Assembly: GCA_002328585.1 (NCBI GenBank)
Contig: DCUV01000008.1
Coordinates: 91,483 to 126,036, forward strand
Source: Spirochaetia bacterium UBA2205
GTDB lineage: Bacteria; Spirochaetota; UBA4802; UB4802
DNA length: 34,554 bases
Reading direction: 5' to 3'
Of the stretch, positions 33,770 through 34,554 are shown in pieces. The notes beneath the pieces were generated by a model, which was not told the origin of the DNA, did no database searches, and worked only from the letters and a program-made list of their open reading frames with translations. The position numbers were made by a program, and so were the translations under genes. Numbering within the stretch: the first letter of the stretch is position 1; every line of letters starts with the position of its first letter.

Positions 33770-34554
33770 ATGGCAAAGACAAAAGAGAACAATAATAGCG
33801 AACCAATAGAAAAACAACCTCTCGGCAAGCTCGAGGCATCGCTCTGGAAGTCTGCTGATAAACTCAGAAAGAACATTGATGCTGCTGAATACAAGCATGT
33901 TGTTCTTGGTTTAATCTTCCTGAAATACATTTCAGACGCATTTGAAGACCTGCATTCAAAATTAAAAAGCGGTAAAGGAGATTATGCCGGAGCAGACCCG
34001 GAAGACAAAGACGAGTATAAAGCTGAAAATGTATTCTTTGTTCCTGAAATAGCCCGCTGGTCATATCTGCAATCTAAGGCAAAATTACCCACCATTGGAA
34101 AAGAAGTAGATAATGCCATGGATGCAATTGAAAAGGACAATCCATCACTGAAAGATGTTCTTCCGAAAGTATTTGCCCGGGGAAATTTGGATCCGACAAA
34201 CTTGGGCGGATTAATAGACCTTATTGGAAATATCGCCCTTGGTGACGCGAAAGCCCGAAGTGCTGATGTTCTCGGACATGTATTTGAATATTTTCTCGGA
34301 GAATTTGCCCTCGCCGAAGGGAAAAAGGGAGGCCAGTTCTATACTCCCCGCAGTGTTGTCGAACTGCTGGTGGAAATGCTTGAACCCTACAAAGGCCGAG
34401 TATTTGACCCCTGCTGCGGTTCCGGCGGCATGTTTGTGCAATCGGAAAAGTTTGTTGCTGAACACAAAGGAAAAATAAACGACATATCAATTTACGGACA
34501 GGAAAGCAATCAGACCACCTGGCGGCTGGCAAAAATGAACCTTGCCATTCGCGG
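33770..34554 (+). CDS. hsdM: Type I restriction-modification DNA methyltransferase subunit (3' end cut by window)
   Basis: An open frame of 261 codons runs from ATG 33770 to the window edge; translation gives MAKTKENNNSEPIEKQPLGK and onward. The N-terminal helical domain (LEASLWKSADKLRKNIDAAE, then KHVVLGLIFLKYISDAFED) is the HsdM_N region. The methyltransferase domain begins with GGQFYTPRSVVELLVEML (187-204), then the SAM-binding motif I DPCCGSGGMF (213-222) and YGQESNQTTWRLAKMNL; the catalytic NPPF motif would lie just beyond the edge. HsdM methylates adenine in the target sequence together with HsdS and is part of the restriction complex with HsdR; those genes should follow. Its GC content is visibly higher than that of the AT-rich genes before it, and an IS remnant lies directly upstream, which indicates acquisition by transfer. 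Confidence 0.95.
   Translation, partial: MAKTKENNNSEPIEKQPLGKLEASLWKSADKLRKNIDAAEYKHVVLGLIFLKYISDAFEDLHSKLKSGKGDYAGADPEDKDEYKAENVFFVPEIARWSYLQSKAKLPTIGKEVDNAMDAIEKDNPSLKDVLPKVFARGNLDPTNLGGLIDLIGNIALGDAKARSADVLGHVFEYFLGEFALAEGKKGGQFYTPRSVVELLVEMLEPYKGRVFDPCCGSGGMFVQSEKFVAEHKGKINDISIYGQESNQTTWRLAKMNLAIR

Noticed and set aside
33698..34064. Minus-strand frames around the hsdM start
   Set aside because: They overlap the promoter leader and start of hsdM in antisense and have no domain or ribosome site.
34211..34532. Minus-strand frames near the right edge
   Set aside because: They are antisense to the hsdM frame, which carries clear methyltransferase motifs.

Overview
The window looks like the chromosome of an uncultured, AT-rich Gram-negative bacterium. 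It encodes a TonB-dependent receptor, a small outer-membrane beta-barrel protein, several lipoproteins with clear lipoboxes, and signal-peptide proteins, so there is an outer membrane. The mix of a HAMP/SpoIIE-type phosphatase, TPR lipoprotein-like genes, a fused B12 acyl-CoA mutase and a short Smc would fit a spirochaete-like lineage. That placement is inference; no rRNA or other marker gene is present.

Layout. 1-2948 (+): the 3' part of a CoxE-type VWA protein, a receiver/histidine-kinase hybrid and a STAS anti-sigma-factor antagonist. 2973-6977 (-): a lipoprotein, a large TPR protein and a membrane SpoIIE-type PP2C phosphatase in one tight operon, converging on the STAS gene; together they look like a partner-switching signalling module without its kinase. 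7029-8490 (-): separate AMMECR1 and MEMO genes. 8742-13475 (-): an envelope block with a TonB receptor, a thioredoxin-fold lipoprotein, an anchored unknown protein and a secreted protein that may be an alpha/beta hydrolase. 13841-18660 (+): a second, fused MEMO-AMMECR1 gene with a lipoprotein signal, followed by a radical SAM enzyme of the AmmeMemoRadiSam type and a polytopic membrane protein with a divergent spermidine-synthase-like domain. 18687-23703 (-): a conserved unknown protein, an amino-acid permease and Smc. 23704-26809: sparse, repeat-rich DNA with two lipoproteins and a small TPR protein. 26948-27466 (+): an OMP. 27527-32771 (-): the icmF-rarA-pyrE operon. 32860-34554: a small ORF abutting an IS21-type transposase remnant, then a type I restriction-modification hsdM cut by the window edge.

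Most interesting points: (1) the AmmeMemoRadiSam genes occur twice, and one copy appears exported or membrane-associated and is translationally coupled to a membrane spermidine-synthase-like protein; (2) the nonamer AACTATCGC/GCGATAGTT occurs 13 times on both strands and in several reading frames, against well under one expected, which looks like a HIP1-like or uptake-sequence-like genome motif; (3) the Smc protein is short and shows no recognisable hinge; (4) several 8-5-8 hairpin repeats are scattered between genes, with a compensated base change between neighbouring copies.
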